Below, one piece after another: positions 47,901 to 60,182 of a DNA stretch of 64,000 nucleotides. The position numbers were made by a program, and so were the translations under genes. Numbering within the stretch: the first letter of the stretch is position 1; each line of letters opens with the position of its first letter. Source of the stretch: Engraulis encrasicolus (taxonomy: Eukaryota; Chordata; Actinopteri; Clupeiformes; Engraulidae); assembly GCF_034702125.1 (NCBI RefSeq), contig NC_085866.1, positions 10,620,342 to 10,684,341 on the forward strand, written 5' to 3'. Under the pieces are notes generated by a model, which worked only from the letters and a program-made list of their open reading frames with translations, did not search any database and was not told the origin of the DNA.

Positions 47901-48187
47901 CTTTCTAATATGCGAACGTCCATCCTCCCTTGCTCACTTGCCTCCTTGTGGCCTCGTTAAGATGTCACCGACAACAGAATTTTATTTCAATATCTTGCTA
48001 AAGCTTAATTCTAATGTCGTTTTTTCATTTGCAAACAGTATGATTAATGAAAAACAGTCCCCCAAAAGTTGTTGTGGCTAGGTTGAGAGTGGAGAACTTA
48101 ATCGTCTTCTCCACAGAGGCGGGGCTCAGCGAAACGTGAGGCCACAAGCACAGGCTGAGGATGGGAGTCCGCATATTGGAAAGCACC
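47901..48187. mobile_element. MITE family M1, copy 2, with the M2 insertion at its left end
   Basis: taatatgcgaacgtcc at the left pairs with the inverted gcatattggaaagcacc at the right; the interior resembles 32021-32325. Confidence 0.6.
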
Positions 48188-48424
48188 CTACATATGATGG
48201 CATATACATGTGACCCAGAGTCAGGGTGAATTACAAACCCTGCTGTCAGGAAAGACAAATCAACCTTTTCAAACTTTTCAGTATACCTTGTGTGCCAAGA
48301 TAATGAACGATTGCTGACAAGGCACAACAGTTTTAACATTACGAATCTCGCTAAGTGAAACATGGAAATGATCAACTGATCAATCACATGATCATACACT
48401 TCAATACAGTCCGGGGTTTCCCCA

Positions 48425-48790
48425 TTAGTCAAGTCAAGTCAAGTCAAGTAGGTTTTATTGTCAATTTCTTTACATGCACTGGTCATACAAAGAATTTGAA
48501 ATTACATTTCTTGCTTTCCCATACAGACATACACTAATCTAGGTAAGGACATAGACAGTATAGACATAGACAGTACTTATACATGGACTTAAGACAGTAT
48601 GGACATAGACAGTGCTCATACAGACATTTAAAGTGCAAGACTGGACAACAGAAGACTTGTAGAGGACATACATTAGGAGGTATAGTTGTGCTTATGTGCT
48701 TTTCCTAAAAAGTCCTTTATAGCGTTCTGACATGGTAATAATAGCATTTTGAAGAAAAATAAATATTAAAAAGGTCTGTCAAGTCAAGTA
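48425..48790. mobile_element. Retroelement 3' end with (CAAGT)n
   Basis: A caagt run followed by aggttttattgtcaatttct and tacatgcactggtcatacaa recurs at 58178-58256 and, diverged, at 60183-60260. It also shares tacagacatt/catagacag tandem words. Confidence 0.6.
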
Positions 48791-48798
48791 CACCAGCA

Positions 48799-48800
<2 letters not shown>

Positions 48801-48885
<85 letters not shown>

Positions 48886-48942
48886 GTGTGTATGTGTTTA
48901 GTGCAGGTAGAAGGTGCGGTGTGCGTCTGTGTGTGTGTTCGT

Positions 48943-48981
<39 letters not shown>

Positions 48982-49033
48982 AGTGTGTGTCAGTGTGTGT
49001 ATGTTTGGGTTTAGTGCAGAAAGTGCAGTGTGC

Positions 49034-49109
<76 letters not shown>

Positions 49110-49110
49110 A
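48801..49110. repeat. Three (GT)n microsatellites with duplicated spacers
   Basis: GT runs at about 48801-48878, 48925-48982 and 49035-49108 separated by (t)ttagtgcag spacers; the sequence around them is part of the flanking retroelement. Confidence 0.93.
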
Positions 49111-49212
49111 TGTTTTGAGTTAGTGCAGGTTGAAAGTTCAGTCACAAGTATAGTAGTGCAGGTGGAATGTTCAGTCGCAGATATGGTGGTGGGGGATGGG
49201 GGGGGGGGGTTG

Positions 49213-49488
49213 TCAGTGGCCTTGCTGGCTAGAGGCTGACAGTGGAGGGAGAGTGGGTTGAGTGTTCAGCATCTTGATCGCTTGGTGCATTGTGCTGCTC
49301 GCCAGCCTGGTGGTACGGGAACGGAGGCGCCTGTACCTCTTTCCAGAGGGCAGGAGGCTGAACAGTTTGTGTGCAGGGTGGCTTGTGTCTTTGATGATCA
49401 TCAGTGCTTTTCGGGTGAGGCGTGTGGTGTAAATGTCCTGCAGGGAGGGGAGTGGTACTCCAATGCCAACTGTTTTGTGGTAACACAT
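49213..49488 (-). pseudogene. LINE reverse-transcriptase C-terminal fragment
   Basis: The minus strand encodes KLFSLLPSGKRYRRLRSRTTR preceded by TRKALMIIKDTSHPAH. This is the HP..F.LLPSGRR(Y/F)R.....R pattern found at the C-terminus of many fish non-LTR retrotransposon polyproteins. Only the last about 90 residues remain. A second fragment is at 59120-59240. Confidence 0.6.
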
Positions 49489-49861
49489 TACAGGACAGAC
49501 AGACTGGGGAAATCATTTGTCCCAAGAGACATACAACTTTACAATCTGTGCATTAAGGACAAAGAGAAACTCCTGGACATTGGATCACCCTTATTTATTT
49601 ATTTATTTATTTTTTAATCTATTTTTATTTTATTTTATGTTATTTTTACTTCTCTATTTAATCTACGGAGACACCCGGAAAAAGGATTTCCCCTTGGGGA
49701 TAAATAAAGTTGAATCTAATCTATTCTAATCTAATTAAATGAACCCCCTTTGACAGCAGGAGGAAGTGTGACTCCATCCCGTGCTACCAGCTGTAATCTT
49801 GACACCAACCTCCAAACAAAACACAAAGGGCTTTGCAGGATGTGACACAGATATTCTAAAT

Positions 49862-50096
49862 AACACTATGCCAATATTCACATTACATTATACTTATCTA
49901 CTGGTTTTATCCATGGCAACTTACAGGCTTTCTTTTTGTAAGTACAGGGTATTGGTTACAGTCCCTGGAGCAGTGTAGGGGTTGGTGCCTTGCTCAAGGG
50001 CATCTCAGCCATGGAGTGAGATAGGGAGTGGAATGGTGGGATTCGAACCTGCAACCGTCTGATCTGAAGTCCATCTCCTTAACCACTAGGCCGTCC
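49862..50096 (-). mobile_element. tRNA-derived SINE (family C), inverted
   Basis: Read on the minus strand it begins ggacggcctagtggttaagg (A-box-like), has ggttcgaatccc (B box), and ends in attacattatac-type tail sequence. Confidence 0.65.
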
Positions 50097-50759
50097 AATA
50101 CATGGATACTGTTTAATAATAGACAACACATAAAAGGAATCTTGCCATAGCCTAGTAAATAAATTAGAAGAACCCATCTAGGACCCCCATGCAAACACCA
50201 TTTTTTCTGTGCACCCTGTTTCACAACTCGATGAAGTTGGTGCATTCCTAAACCCATTAAAGTACTAAAGAAAACATAATACATATGTAAAGAATATGAA
50301 CAAAGAAAAATAGAAGAAAACGAATCCACTGAGATTACTCAGTTTATTTTGGTTTATTTTCCCAGCAAACCTGCCGCGGCCCCCTTGGCATTCCGTTGCG
50401 GCCCCCCAGGGCTCCCCGCCCCCCACTTTGAAAACCACTGATCTAATGTACCCATCCATAAATGGACTTGCATGGTGAGTCCAGCCAGGTCAGAGTCTAG
50501 TTTGAGTCCTAACCCTACCCCATCTCTCTCTCCCACGCATTTCCTGTCCCACTCTTTAAATTCCAAAAAAGTTAAGATGTAAAGTAGTCATTTTTTGTCA
50601 GTGAATATATCAGGTTGTTTATCTGAATAACTGCCAACTTTCATCTTCTTGCTTATATCCAAACCAATCAATATGTTAACATTAAATCAGGAGTTGTGGA
50701 TATATATTAAAAACAGCAACAATAAGTTAAGTGCATTTGAAACATTTACCTGAGATGAA

Positions 50760-51180
50760 AATACGCACCTGTGCAACATATTTGTACTTTGATCCTTCTG
50801 ATATCTCCAGATGGTTGAGAATGTGGAGGTGTGTGACCTTCCAGGTGGCGTGTGATCGTCCAGATGATATCTGTCCTGCATTGTAACCGATTTCAAATGG
50901 TGCTAGAAACCCCTGAAGACTCTGAACACCAAAAGAAATCGGTCAGCCTTGGTAAGAGGACAAGGTTCTCCTGACAGCTCCATGGCACATCCAGCCTTTG
51001 GGGACATCCAGAAGATCCATCCCTCGCTGTCTTCAAAGAGCTCCAGGTCCAGGATGAGTTAGCAGCTGGGCCTACCCCAGGAACACTGATTTCAAATGGT
51101 GCTAGATGCAGAACAACTCTAAGCCACCATCTGAGACCAGCTTCCCGGGGAAGCATGTGGAGTCTCTGTCTGCGTGGTAA
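50760..51180 (-). other. Unassigned region with a repeated 19-bp word and short open frames
   Basis: gatttcaaatggtgctaga occurs at about 50889 and 51089. Minus-strand frames encode a Cys-containing piece ending FPGKLVSDGGLELF and another with EGWIFWMSPKAGCAMELSG. Neither is recognised. They could be exons of an unknown gene or a duplicated pseudogene. Confidence 0.25.
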
Positions 51181-51484
51181 AAACCATCACAGTTGTGGAA
51201 ATAGGATGCTGCTTTGATGCATATATGGACCTGTGTTTTGCTGAAAAATGTGTTAAGTATCAACCAGTAATTCATGCATTGACAGACAGTGGCTACAAAA
51301 CATCCATGGTGGCACTTATCTATGGTAGCCTTGGCCATGTTCATAAATTGTGTGTCAGAGGTTTGCAAATAGCTGGACTTGACTTTTTTGCATTTATGTA
51401 GAAGACACATTATTGCTACTTTAATATTGTTTGGGGCGCTGTATTGTTTCTCAATAATTATTGGTCCTCCCAAATAAAATAATC

Positions 51485-51487
<3 letters not shown>

Positions 51488-51580
<93 letters not shown>
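51488..51580. repeat. (GT)n microsatellite
   Basis: About 46 GT units. Confidence 0.96.
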
Positions 51581-51581
<1 letters not shown>

Positions 51582-51599
51582 CATCTCATGGTTATAAAG

Positions 51600-53100
51600 A
51601 CAGTATACACTTCCACCAAAAACAGGTTGTTCTCATACTGACCTTTTAAAGACAGTGAACAATGCTTTTTTTATTTTTGTTAGGAGAGGAAGGGGAGCCT
51701 CTGTTTCCTCGTATGTGGAAAGAAAAAGTGTGTGGCACCCCCTTGCTATATTTCAGCACTCATCGGTTAACTACTCAAACACACATATGGTTCATAGAAA
51801 AGTACAGCAGCTGCATAACATGTATTTTTCCACAAAAATGAGCTGAATTCTTGAAGAACATATTTCAACAGAAACTCTCGTCCTGTTAGACTCACCTTAC
51901 AGAGACATGTTTACATAATCAGACACCTGAATGTGACAGAAAGCTCACAACCTTTTAGCTTCTTTTGGTATTTGTGGTACTGCAGTATGTGCTCTGTGTT
52001 GAAGACTTCCTGTAGATAAAGCAGAAAGAAGACATTAGCTTTAACAAAAATGTTTGTCAAGAGAAAACATTTGTTTGACTGTTTGTCAAGAGAAAACATG
52101 ACATAATCTTGCTGCCCCGTTTCAGGTGATAGGCCTATTACATAAAGCCATTAAAGGAGCATGCTGCATTTTTTAATATCACACACCTAATGTGTGATTT
52201 CGTGAGCTCTGTGATACAGAACTCAAAATTGATAATAATCAAATACTTCCATCTCAACGTGTAATTTGACTGTTAGCCCATTAAGACACAGCGTTATGAA
52301 TTTGCTGTTGCTAGAATGGCAATGACCAAGTCGTAGTGCATTAAAGGCCCTGTGTTATGCCATAGTATTGTAGTACAATGACTTTTCAATGGCTATTACA
52401 GCGTGCCTCTGGAGGTACAGCGTGCATAGGCCTACATACGGTGTCCAATCATGCACACCTGGCCAACTCCAGTTCATCTGGCCATGTTAGAGACTTTGTG
52501 AAACCTACAAGAGGCCAGCATTGACAAGTGTGGTTTCCTCCCTACATACAGTACGTGTACAGCTGAGATGGTCACGAGAGTCTTCACTCATCTACTGACT
52601 CACTAAAGTATTGGCTGCCTCGTTAAAGATGATTAACTCGAAATACATGGTACTCCCCTTAACATTCACACACAACATGTATTGGACTTTTAATATCAGA
52701 GCAGGAAATCTTAATGTGAATAATGATTTATCCAAGGGACTTTTGGGACCACATACTCCCAGGACTATCTAAGTTTCCCTGGCATTTCACCTGTTGCATC
52801 CTTTCTTTAAAAAGAGAGACATTAGGACAACATATTAGCGTACAATTCATTATGGCTAGCTGACATCTTGAAACCCAACCATAACTACAGGAAACTGTGT
52901 TTTAATTGTTCTGCAGGACTTCTGTTCACTAAACACAGTAGGCCTGCCTGCATTATTGCTAACAACTGTTAGCTTGTTACAGAATCATAATTCCTTACAG
53001 GGAACTGGTCAATTATGATTCTGTAGCAAATTTCGAGATGCCTGAACGTTATTTTCTCAGATCGTGACTATGCAAGAACAAAAAGGTGATTCTGCTTCAC
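51600..53100. other. Non-genic stretch, no recognised feature
   Basis: AT-rich, with only a short duplicated word (gtttgtcaagagaaaacat) at about 52054 and 52081. Confidence 0.5.
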
Positions 53101-53389
53101 ACAAGAACTATAATTGCCTGGTTAACACCAGACCTAATCACAAGTGAGATTAGGTCTGGGGAGTTGCCTATATTAAATTCCGTAGGGGGCAGAATACTTG
53201 GCTATTATGACACACTGCCCTGCTCTCTGATTGGGCAGAGAAACTGTAAAGGTCGGAATGCTTGGCCATGATGATACAGGTATCATGATCTTGGACGTTA
53301 TGAGTCATCCTCGCCAGACTGTCTTTCCGATCGAAACGATTGTGTAGAACTAAAGGCAGTATAGGAGTTCCCAGGCAAGAACTATAACA

Positions 53390-53719
53390 AGCTGCTTCAA
53401 GTTCAAATTCCACAGAGCCTTCAGCATTCCAACAGCCTTGGTTTCTGAAATGATCTGGAAGTTCTTTTAAGGTTTTGTCTGCATGGCATGTACCAACTAA
53501 AATCTGATTGACCTGAGGTTTACCCCTTTGTAAGATATTTTTAATCTCTAACATGGCAGACAGAGACCTAAAATCTGCAAACCACCTGAAAGAGGCACAG
53601 CTAGAGACACTGCCATCAGCATATTCAGGAAACCAAACCCTTGTGTCCTTTTCACCGGTAGCGTACCTATTTTCCCCGGTTCCTATGTTCCCCTGTCTTT
53701 GTATGGGAAAGGGGAACAT
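53390..53719 (-). other. Unassigned minus-strand open frame
   Basis: The frame stays open for about 110 codons here, with non-repetitive composition (for example VWFPEYADGSVSSCASFRWF). Its 5' part lies in a ggggaacat repeat and its 3' continuation to 53168 lies in a MITE-like repeat beginning gcctggttaacaccagac. No family is recognised. Confidence 0.25.
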
Positions 53720-54040
53720 ATGACCCTTTTTCTAAAGAAGGGTTCTATGTTCCCCGCATTGTATGTTTCCAAGTTTTCAAATTGTGCCCTTCCCAAAACC
53801 ATCCCTAAACCTAACCTGTCAGAAATGTAATGTTTCTGAGTTGTAAATTTGTGCCCTGACCAAAACTAGCCCTAATCCTAACCTGTCAGAGGTCCAACAA
53901 CAACCTGCGTTTTGCCATGTGGCAGCAGTCTACTTGGATACAGTGGGGAACATAGAGCCCTTTTTTGAAAAAAGGGTCCTATCTTCCCCAGTAGAGGGGA
54001 ACATGGGACCCGGGGAACATAGCACCTGGGGGACATAGGG
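53655..54040. repeat. Dispersed repeat with ggggaacat words
   Basis: Inverted words such as gaacatatgacccttttt and agggttctatgttcccc, and ccctaaacctaacctgtcag/ccctaatcctaacctgtcag in tandem. Related to about 14760-14845. Confidence 0.5.
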
Positions 54041-54339
54041 ATGAGCCCCTTTTCACCAACTATCACACAGTACTGTAAATAGGGTAACCGTCTCCGTGAC
54101 AGTGAAAAGGAGGACATATTTTTTGGATGGCGGGTTTGGGGGTCCTCCCCCCAAAAAATGTTCGTTTCTTAGATTCAATTTTAACCTACTTAGCGATGCA
54201 TGTCCAGAGGAGGCAGTCGCATCCCAAATTTAGTCACAAATCTGTGGAGTAATATTAGGTGATAGCCTATACTGTTCACAAACAATGAAATAACTAGCCT
54301 TCTGACAATCAGGTGCAACTCTGAAGCTCAGTCATGTAC

Positions 54340-54340
54340 A

Positions 54341-54424
<84 letters not shown>
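54340..54424. repeat. (AC)n microsatellite
   Basis: About 42 AC units. Confidence 0.96.
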
Positions 54425-54426
<2 letters not shown>

Positions 54427-54573
54427 TCCTTGATTAACAGCTATACTGGCTACGTCCAAGAAGCACCTTAAATCCCATCTAGTCACCGAGGCATATGGAC
54501 TTGTTATGGACCCTGGCACTTTCCCCCTGCCCCTTCACCTTGCGTTCCTTGAAAGGCGCTATATAAAGCCAAC

Positions 54574-54574
<1 letters not shown>

Positions 54575-54613
<39 letters not shown>
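54575..54613. repeat. (ATT)n microsatellite
   Basis: About 13 ATT units after ggcgctatataaagccaact, which also occurs inverted-like at 59260 (tatatagcgcctttcaagg), so it belongs to a dispersed repeat. Confidence 0.85.
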
Positions 54614-54776
54614 GCCTATTATTATCATCATTATATGTGAGATGCTTGTAGTAACCAACGGCCATTGTGTGGGGTGCAGAACAAACAAAGTGCCACCAAT
54701 TGGCATGGAGTTAACTAAAGTGCCTCCTTGCAACAGTCTCCTCTGTCTCCGCTAATTCTTTGGCTCACCTGGTTGG

Positions 54777-54777
<1 letters not shown>

Positions 54778-54846
<69 letters not shown>

Positions 54847-54850
54847 CCTG
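54778..54850. repeat. (GA)n-(GT)n compound microsatellite
   Basis: About 18 GA units followed by about 12 GT units. Confidence 0.93.
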
Positions 54851-55091
54851 TGTGTGTGCATGTTCCCAGCAGGTCCAGTGTCCTTCTCCCACACCCTCCT
54901 GTTTATGCCGCTGGAGTTGCCAAGCCTGTGCCAACAACAACCAACGCCCTGAAATGGAGGAAGTAAGAGGAAGTGGTGGAGCCAGGCTGGCAGCGCGCCC
55001 TCCGACGCCAACAATGCCTGGAGCGCACCAATCCTAAACCTGCCAGACTATGCCTCTCACACCCTCCTCGGACTCCTTTCCTCACTTTCTT

Positions 55092-55151
<60 letters not shown>
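55092..55151. repeat. (CT)n microsatellite
   Basis: About 29 CT units. Confidence 0.95.
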
Positions 55152-55154
<3 letters not shown>

Positions 55155-55409
55155 TTCTTTTTTTTCGCTCATGGTACTCCATCACTCCTTTTCTGGGCAG
55201 GTCTGCTGTAGGCCTTTCCCCCTATTCTCCTTGCCTCTAATCCTCTCTAATTTCCCAAAAGCGCTGCAGCGTTCGCGTCCCGTACCGCGCTGCAGTGGTG
55301 CCAATGCTGAAGTGAAGGGGGAACCTTGTGCTTTAACTGATTAGATGGGAGCCAGGACAGGGCTCACTCCCTGGTTGCGGCCAAAATAGTTTAATAATAC
55401 ACCCTCTCC

Positions 55410-55448
<39 letters not shown>

Positions 55449-56175
55449 CCTGTTGTCTCCTCTACGGGGCAGCATCCTCTTTGCACTGGTCGTTTCCATG
55501 CCAGAAAATAGCATAGCTCCCATACACAGAAGATAACTGTTATCTAACAGATTTGAGTTATGAGTGCTGCAGGTTACCTATATGTTTCCTTTGGTGTGTC
55601 ATAACACTGGGTTTTTGTTTTGCTTTGTGGCTTTCCTTTTTTTTTTACACGCGAGAGAGTGGCCCTTGGTGACAGTTGCTGTTCCGAGGTGTCTTATTTC
55701 CCTCAACAGGCTCGGCCCTCTCACTTTTTTCCCTCCTGGTTCTGTTGTCCCTGCCCCTCTGCCTCTCTGCTGCTTGTTGTGTAATGTTTATATAAGATTT
55801 AAAGGGCCCGTGTAGTGTTCTTTTCTTTTCCATGGGGCTGTCTGTCTCTCTCCGAGCCGCCAGGGTCATAACAACCAGGCCATGACAACAAGCTTGGACA
55901 ACAACAGAAACCAGTTACGCATTTGAAGCGTCACTTCAAAGTGAATGGTGAAGCGTTTCTTTAGGATCCACTTATTCAGGTCTGATGCCAGATAATTATC
56001 GGAATATATGAGAAAAAATATTGTCTTACACACATACAAGAATGCTCCTGGACTAGCAAGTGGTTTTTCAGCAAAGTCAAGCAGTATAATCTCTGTCTCC
56101 GACATTTCAATACAAAGCTCTACTGCCAAACAGAGATGGGAGTAATGCGATTGCTATCGTTTGTTCGTCTTTCTT

Positions 56176-56347
56176 AACCCTTTGAGGAGTAAGGATTTTC
56201 CCCCAGTTCTTCTAGAATTTTACTCAAACACTCTACAGCTCCCATAAAAGTCTGTGTTAAAAATCTCACAAAGTCAACATCATAATGAAACTCAAGATTT
56301 TAGCAAAACTCTAATCACATATTTGTGATGGCACTCCTCAAAGGGTG
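56176..56347. mobile_element. Short TTAA-type MITE (copy 2)
   Basis: ccctttgaggagtaaggatt to ggcactcctcaaaggg, after TTAA; largely the reverse complement of 33955-34135. Confidence 0.65.
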
Positions 56348-56512
56348 TATTCTAAACAGAGAGATCTGGTTTAGTACTGCTTCTGTTCTGTAATAAAGGA
56401 TGTCAATATAACAGTGTTTATCTGCGTCATAAAAATGTCCAGTGTGAAGCATTCAAGACAGACAGACAACTGTGCAAGGAAACTTTCTTTGTCTTGACAG
56501 ACATCCAAAGTC

Positions 56513-56660
<148 letters not shown>

Positions 56661-56746
56661 AAACACTCTCCTGTTGCTAGCCTCATTCATAAGAAATGAC
56701 CTCCTAGTGGGTTGGGGCAAGTCATGGGTCACACACGCACACACAC

Positions 56747-56901
56747 CAGGGTTGGAAATAAGCACCCGTCCACCCGCCAAGGACGGATACATTTTTCAAC
56801 CCTCCAGTCACTTTAACTAGTAAAAATGGCTAGTGACTGGTAGATAATAAAATCTACCTGCCACAGTGACTGGTGGGGAAAAATATTAAGTTCCACCCCT
56901 G
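56747..56901. mobile_element. hAT-like MITE inserted in a CA repeat
   Basis: Starts cagggttggaaataagca and ends ttaagttccacccctg; the interior has gtcactttaactag. Flanks are acacacac on both sides, uninformative because the target is CA repeat. Confidence 0.55.
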
Positions 56902-57366
56902 ACACACACACGCACGCACACACGCACACACACACGCACACACGCACGAACGCACGCACGCACGCACGCACACACGTCACAGCCAGAACTATAAGCTCTC
57001 TGTCCAGGGCTGCTGCATTGAGTGCACTGAGCAACAGCAGCAACAGCAGCAGTACCTAACAGTAGCTGCACTGCAGACCCTTCTGGTGTATAAATGCTCA
57101 ACAAATCTTCTGCATTGCATTACATTACATTACATTGCATTTGGCAGATGCTTTATAACCAAAGCGACTTTCAGAAGAGGACATAATCATAGCCAACATC
57201 GCTAGCAGATACAAAGATTCTGTTTGGGGCTTGTGGAGCTGAGGCTCACCACCCTGACGCAGACATAAACTTGCTCGAGACCTTACTGAGTGCGGATGGA
57301 CACACATCTAATGTCTGAAATTCTCAGGTTGGTAGCAGCTAAGTGTAATCACCTGTGGAAACAATA

Positions 57367-57605
57367 GGCTTGTTCGTGACGACGCAGTAAGATTTTTGCC
57401 AGGCAGTGGGCATGCACACTTTGCCAGTTTGATGCATTGTGGTTAGAAAATTCTAACCAGAATGCAGTAGCAGTAGGATTTTTGCTAGGCAGTGGGCATG
57501 CGCACTTTGCCAGTTTGATGCATTTCTAACCAGAATGCATCGAACTGGCAAAGTGCGCATGCCCACTGCCTAGCAAAAATCTTACTGCTTCATCACGAAC
57601 GAGCC
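57367..57605. mobile_element. Palindromic element with an internal duplicated arm, TA-flanked
   Basis: Ends ggcttgttcgtgacgacgc and gcttcatcacgaacgagcc are inverted and TA-flanked. The arm segment with ggcagtgggcatgc and cactttgccagtttgatgca appears twice direct and once inverted. Confidence 0.65.
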
Positions 57606-57846
57606 TAATGTCAACAGACCTATGTGACGAGCAAACCTGGCACGCTACTAAACCCTATCGTGCAACTGCATCCATCGACAAACTCGAATTGAGTACACGT
57701 CAACTCAACTTAACTTAGCGCTTTTATTTGTCATAGTTACAAAGCTTTCTGTTTTTTTTATGTTGAGTGTAACCGAGGTCAGCATTAGTGAAACCTCCTT
57801 CTCAAAGTCTCATATGAGTATACGTAGTAGATGGGCTACTGGTATA

Positions 57847-58331
57847 GAGCTCGAAAGTCCCGCCCCTTAGTTCCGCGTTTCACGGGACCTAAGCTGACCA
57901 TCTAACAACACGGTAGAGAGTAAATATCTTCTGATCTCAGTCATGATATGCGCTGGGCTACAAATATGCTGTTTAAGATGATAGATAAAGATTATTCATG
58001 CAGAAGTATCAATGTTTTGTTCCGAGGCCGTCGGCATGGAAAATGTGAAGAAACACAGCTTTCTAAAAATTGTGGGGGTTCGTACGAAAAATTAAGCAAA
58101 AATATCAGAAACAACATATATGGAGCTCGTGGCACAACTCGAAGGGGATCGAAATGCCATTTTAATACCGCCATTGTCAAGTCAAGTCAAGTCAAGTAGG
58201 TTTTATTGTCAATTTCTTTACATGCACTGGTCATACAAAGAATTTGAAATTGGATTACATGCTACGATTTTCGGCTAAAAACGCCGTTGAGGTCCCATGA
58301 AATCGGGGGAAGTGACGTCACTTTCGAGCTC
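57847..58331. mobile_element. MITE with about 42-bp inverted ends, interrupted by a retroelement 3' end
   Basis: Left gagctcgaaagtcccgcccc and right gtcactttcgagctc, with gggacct/aggtccc further in. A (CAAGT)n retroelement piece (58178-58256) sits inside. A frame from 57948 is open for about 76 codons but is not recognised. Confidence 0.6.
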
Positions 58332-58361
58332 AATAGCTAGGGTGGAAGGTGTGAGTCCCAC

Positions 58362-58747
58362 CCTTAGGGGTCAAACACACCAAATCCGAATGGAACGGTC
58401 GCGGGACCAACGCGGTCTTTCTGCTTAGTTTCGGCCGGTGTGTTTTTCTCTGCCTTTCACACTGACAGCGTCGTCGTGCGCGACCAGTCCTGTTCAAAAC
58501 CCCCCCACAGACAAAGCTAGCGTGCTACTTTGCCATTCATTTGAATGAGACACAGCCGGTATGGAAAATACGCTCGAGTTCTATTTTCCAAATGCAGCGC
58601 AGCGCGGAGTCGGCTCCTGCACCGCTGACGCCCGACTACCTCCGGTTGGTGTGTAAGGACAGATATGTTTCAATGTATTCTCACCGACGCCGGTAAAAAA
58701 CGCGGCCGTTCTGCGCCGCTTTACCGCCCTGGTGTGTAAGACCCCTT
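58362..58747. mobile_element. GC-rich MITE
   Basis: Inverted ends taggggtcaaacacacc and ggtgtgtaagacccctta, with ggttggtgtgtaag inside. GC-rich relative to neighbours. Confidence 0.5.
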
Positions 58748-58859
58748 ACCTCTCCCCACATTGGTTCATGACTTTAGTGCCCTTAAGCAAGACACCTGAC
58801 TTGACCCCACATTGCTCTGGAGACTGTAAAAATTATCCTGCAGCTAAAATGTCTATGTA

Positions 58860-59489
58860 TGCATTCCAATATGCGGACTCCCGTCCTCCACTTGTGCTTC
58901 TGGCCTCGTGTTTTGCTGACGCCCCACCTCTGTGGAGAAAACAATAAAGGTTTCCTGCTGTCAGCCTATAGCCACAACAATTTAATAATCTAGTAAAGTT
59001 ATCTGAATCTGAATCTGGTCAGAATCAATTTTTGCGGGACTGTTCTTCATTCACCATCCCAAATGAGGAAATGACATCAGAATTGTGCTTTTACAAGATA
59101 TTATATAATATTATATTATAATATGTCTCTTCACACTGTTGCCCTCTGGTAGACGCTACAAGGCATTACCAGCCAGAACAAATAGGATGAAGAACAGCTT
59201 CTTCCCCAAAGCTGTTACAACAATGAACTCACACTTAATAATAATAATAATAACTTGGTTTTATATAGCGCCTTTCAAGGAACCCAAGGTCACTTACTGG
59301 ACAATGTTCATCTATAAAGGACTGTGCACTTTGTAGGGAAGCTAAAATCTCAGTATACTTTGTATAATGACAATAAAGGCTTTCTATTCTATTCTATTCT
59401 ATTCTATTCTATTCTATTGAATTAATTTTCATCAATCACAAGCAGGCAAGTGAGCAAGGGAGGACGGAAATTTGCATATTGGAATGCAC
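58860..59489. mobile_element. MITE family M1, copy 3, hosting a LINE 3' end
   Basis: Left gcattccaatatgcggactc and right gcatattggaatgcacc are the M1 ends. Between them the M1 body is broken by a LINE fragment at about 59110-59418. Confidence 0.65.
59110..59418 (+). mobile_element. LINE 3' end with reverse-transcriptase C-terminal remnant and (TTCTA)n tail
   Basis: Encodes LPSGRRYKALPARTNRMKNS and ends in gacaataaaggctttctatt followed by TTCTA repeats, typical of non-LTR elements with short tandem tails. A piece with tatatagcgcctttcaagg interrupts it at about 59240-59300. Confidence 0.6.
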
Positions 59490-59687
59490 CCTAAAAGTCA
59501 GTTTGGGTGAAAGCATCGGCTAATAATGTAACTTAAGATAGTAGCATGTCTGCTGCCCATACCAGAGTTTGTTGTGAGGTTACGGGTTCTAGATTGGGTC
59601 TTGACCACGTGGGACGACCTCGGCTACATAATATCTCGGCTACATCATATATATGGTAATACTACCCAATATTACCATAGCTACCAT

Positions 59688-59790
59688 AAAGTGAAAGCGT
59701 GTGAAAGCCCATTGGGAAACTCCAACTGCCATTGTCATTGTGACACAGCACTTCACAGCACACAAGTGAACACTGCACACAAGCTAGTGT
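59688..59790 (-). mobile_element. tRNA-derived SINE (family B), 3' part, inverted
   Basis: gtgaaagcccattgggaaac and cattgtcattgtgacacagc match the 3' region of the 42270 copy. Confidence 0.6.
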
Positions 59791-60182
59791 ACTCTACAAT
59801 ATAATCCAAAAGCCAAGCGTCCGCTTTGGACTATCACACAGAGCCACACTGCCCTAGATGACTCACCCTGGTATAGAAACACAGCAAGTCTGGGATACAA
59901 AACCAAAAACAAACTGGATTTACATTTATTTTAACTCATTTACTGTGCACCATTTAATGTGCAATGTAAGTCATACGCGTGGCCCCGGTTCACACAGGTA
60001 ACAGGCTTGGATCTAAACGAGCAACAAAATACTTGTTACAACCTTACTGTCACCAAAATTGTAATGGCTATGTCTTAACCTGTTACTTAAGGCTCTCTGT
60101 ACTGTCATAGCAATGTTGTTATGATATAGCCTACCCAAGTATTTTCATCAAATAGTGAATAGGTCCACCGGCGACCCCATCT

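Noticed and set aside
57948..58199. Open frame inside the MITE at 57847-58331
   Set aside because: It runs into the inserted CAAGT repeat and has no recognisable domain.
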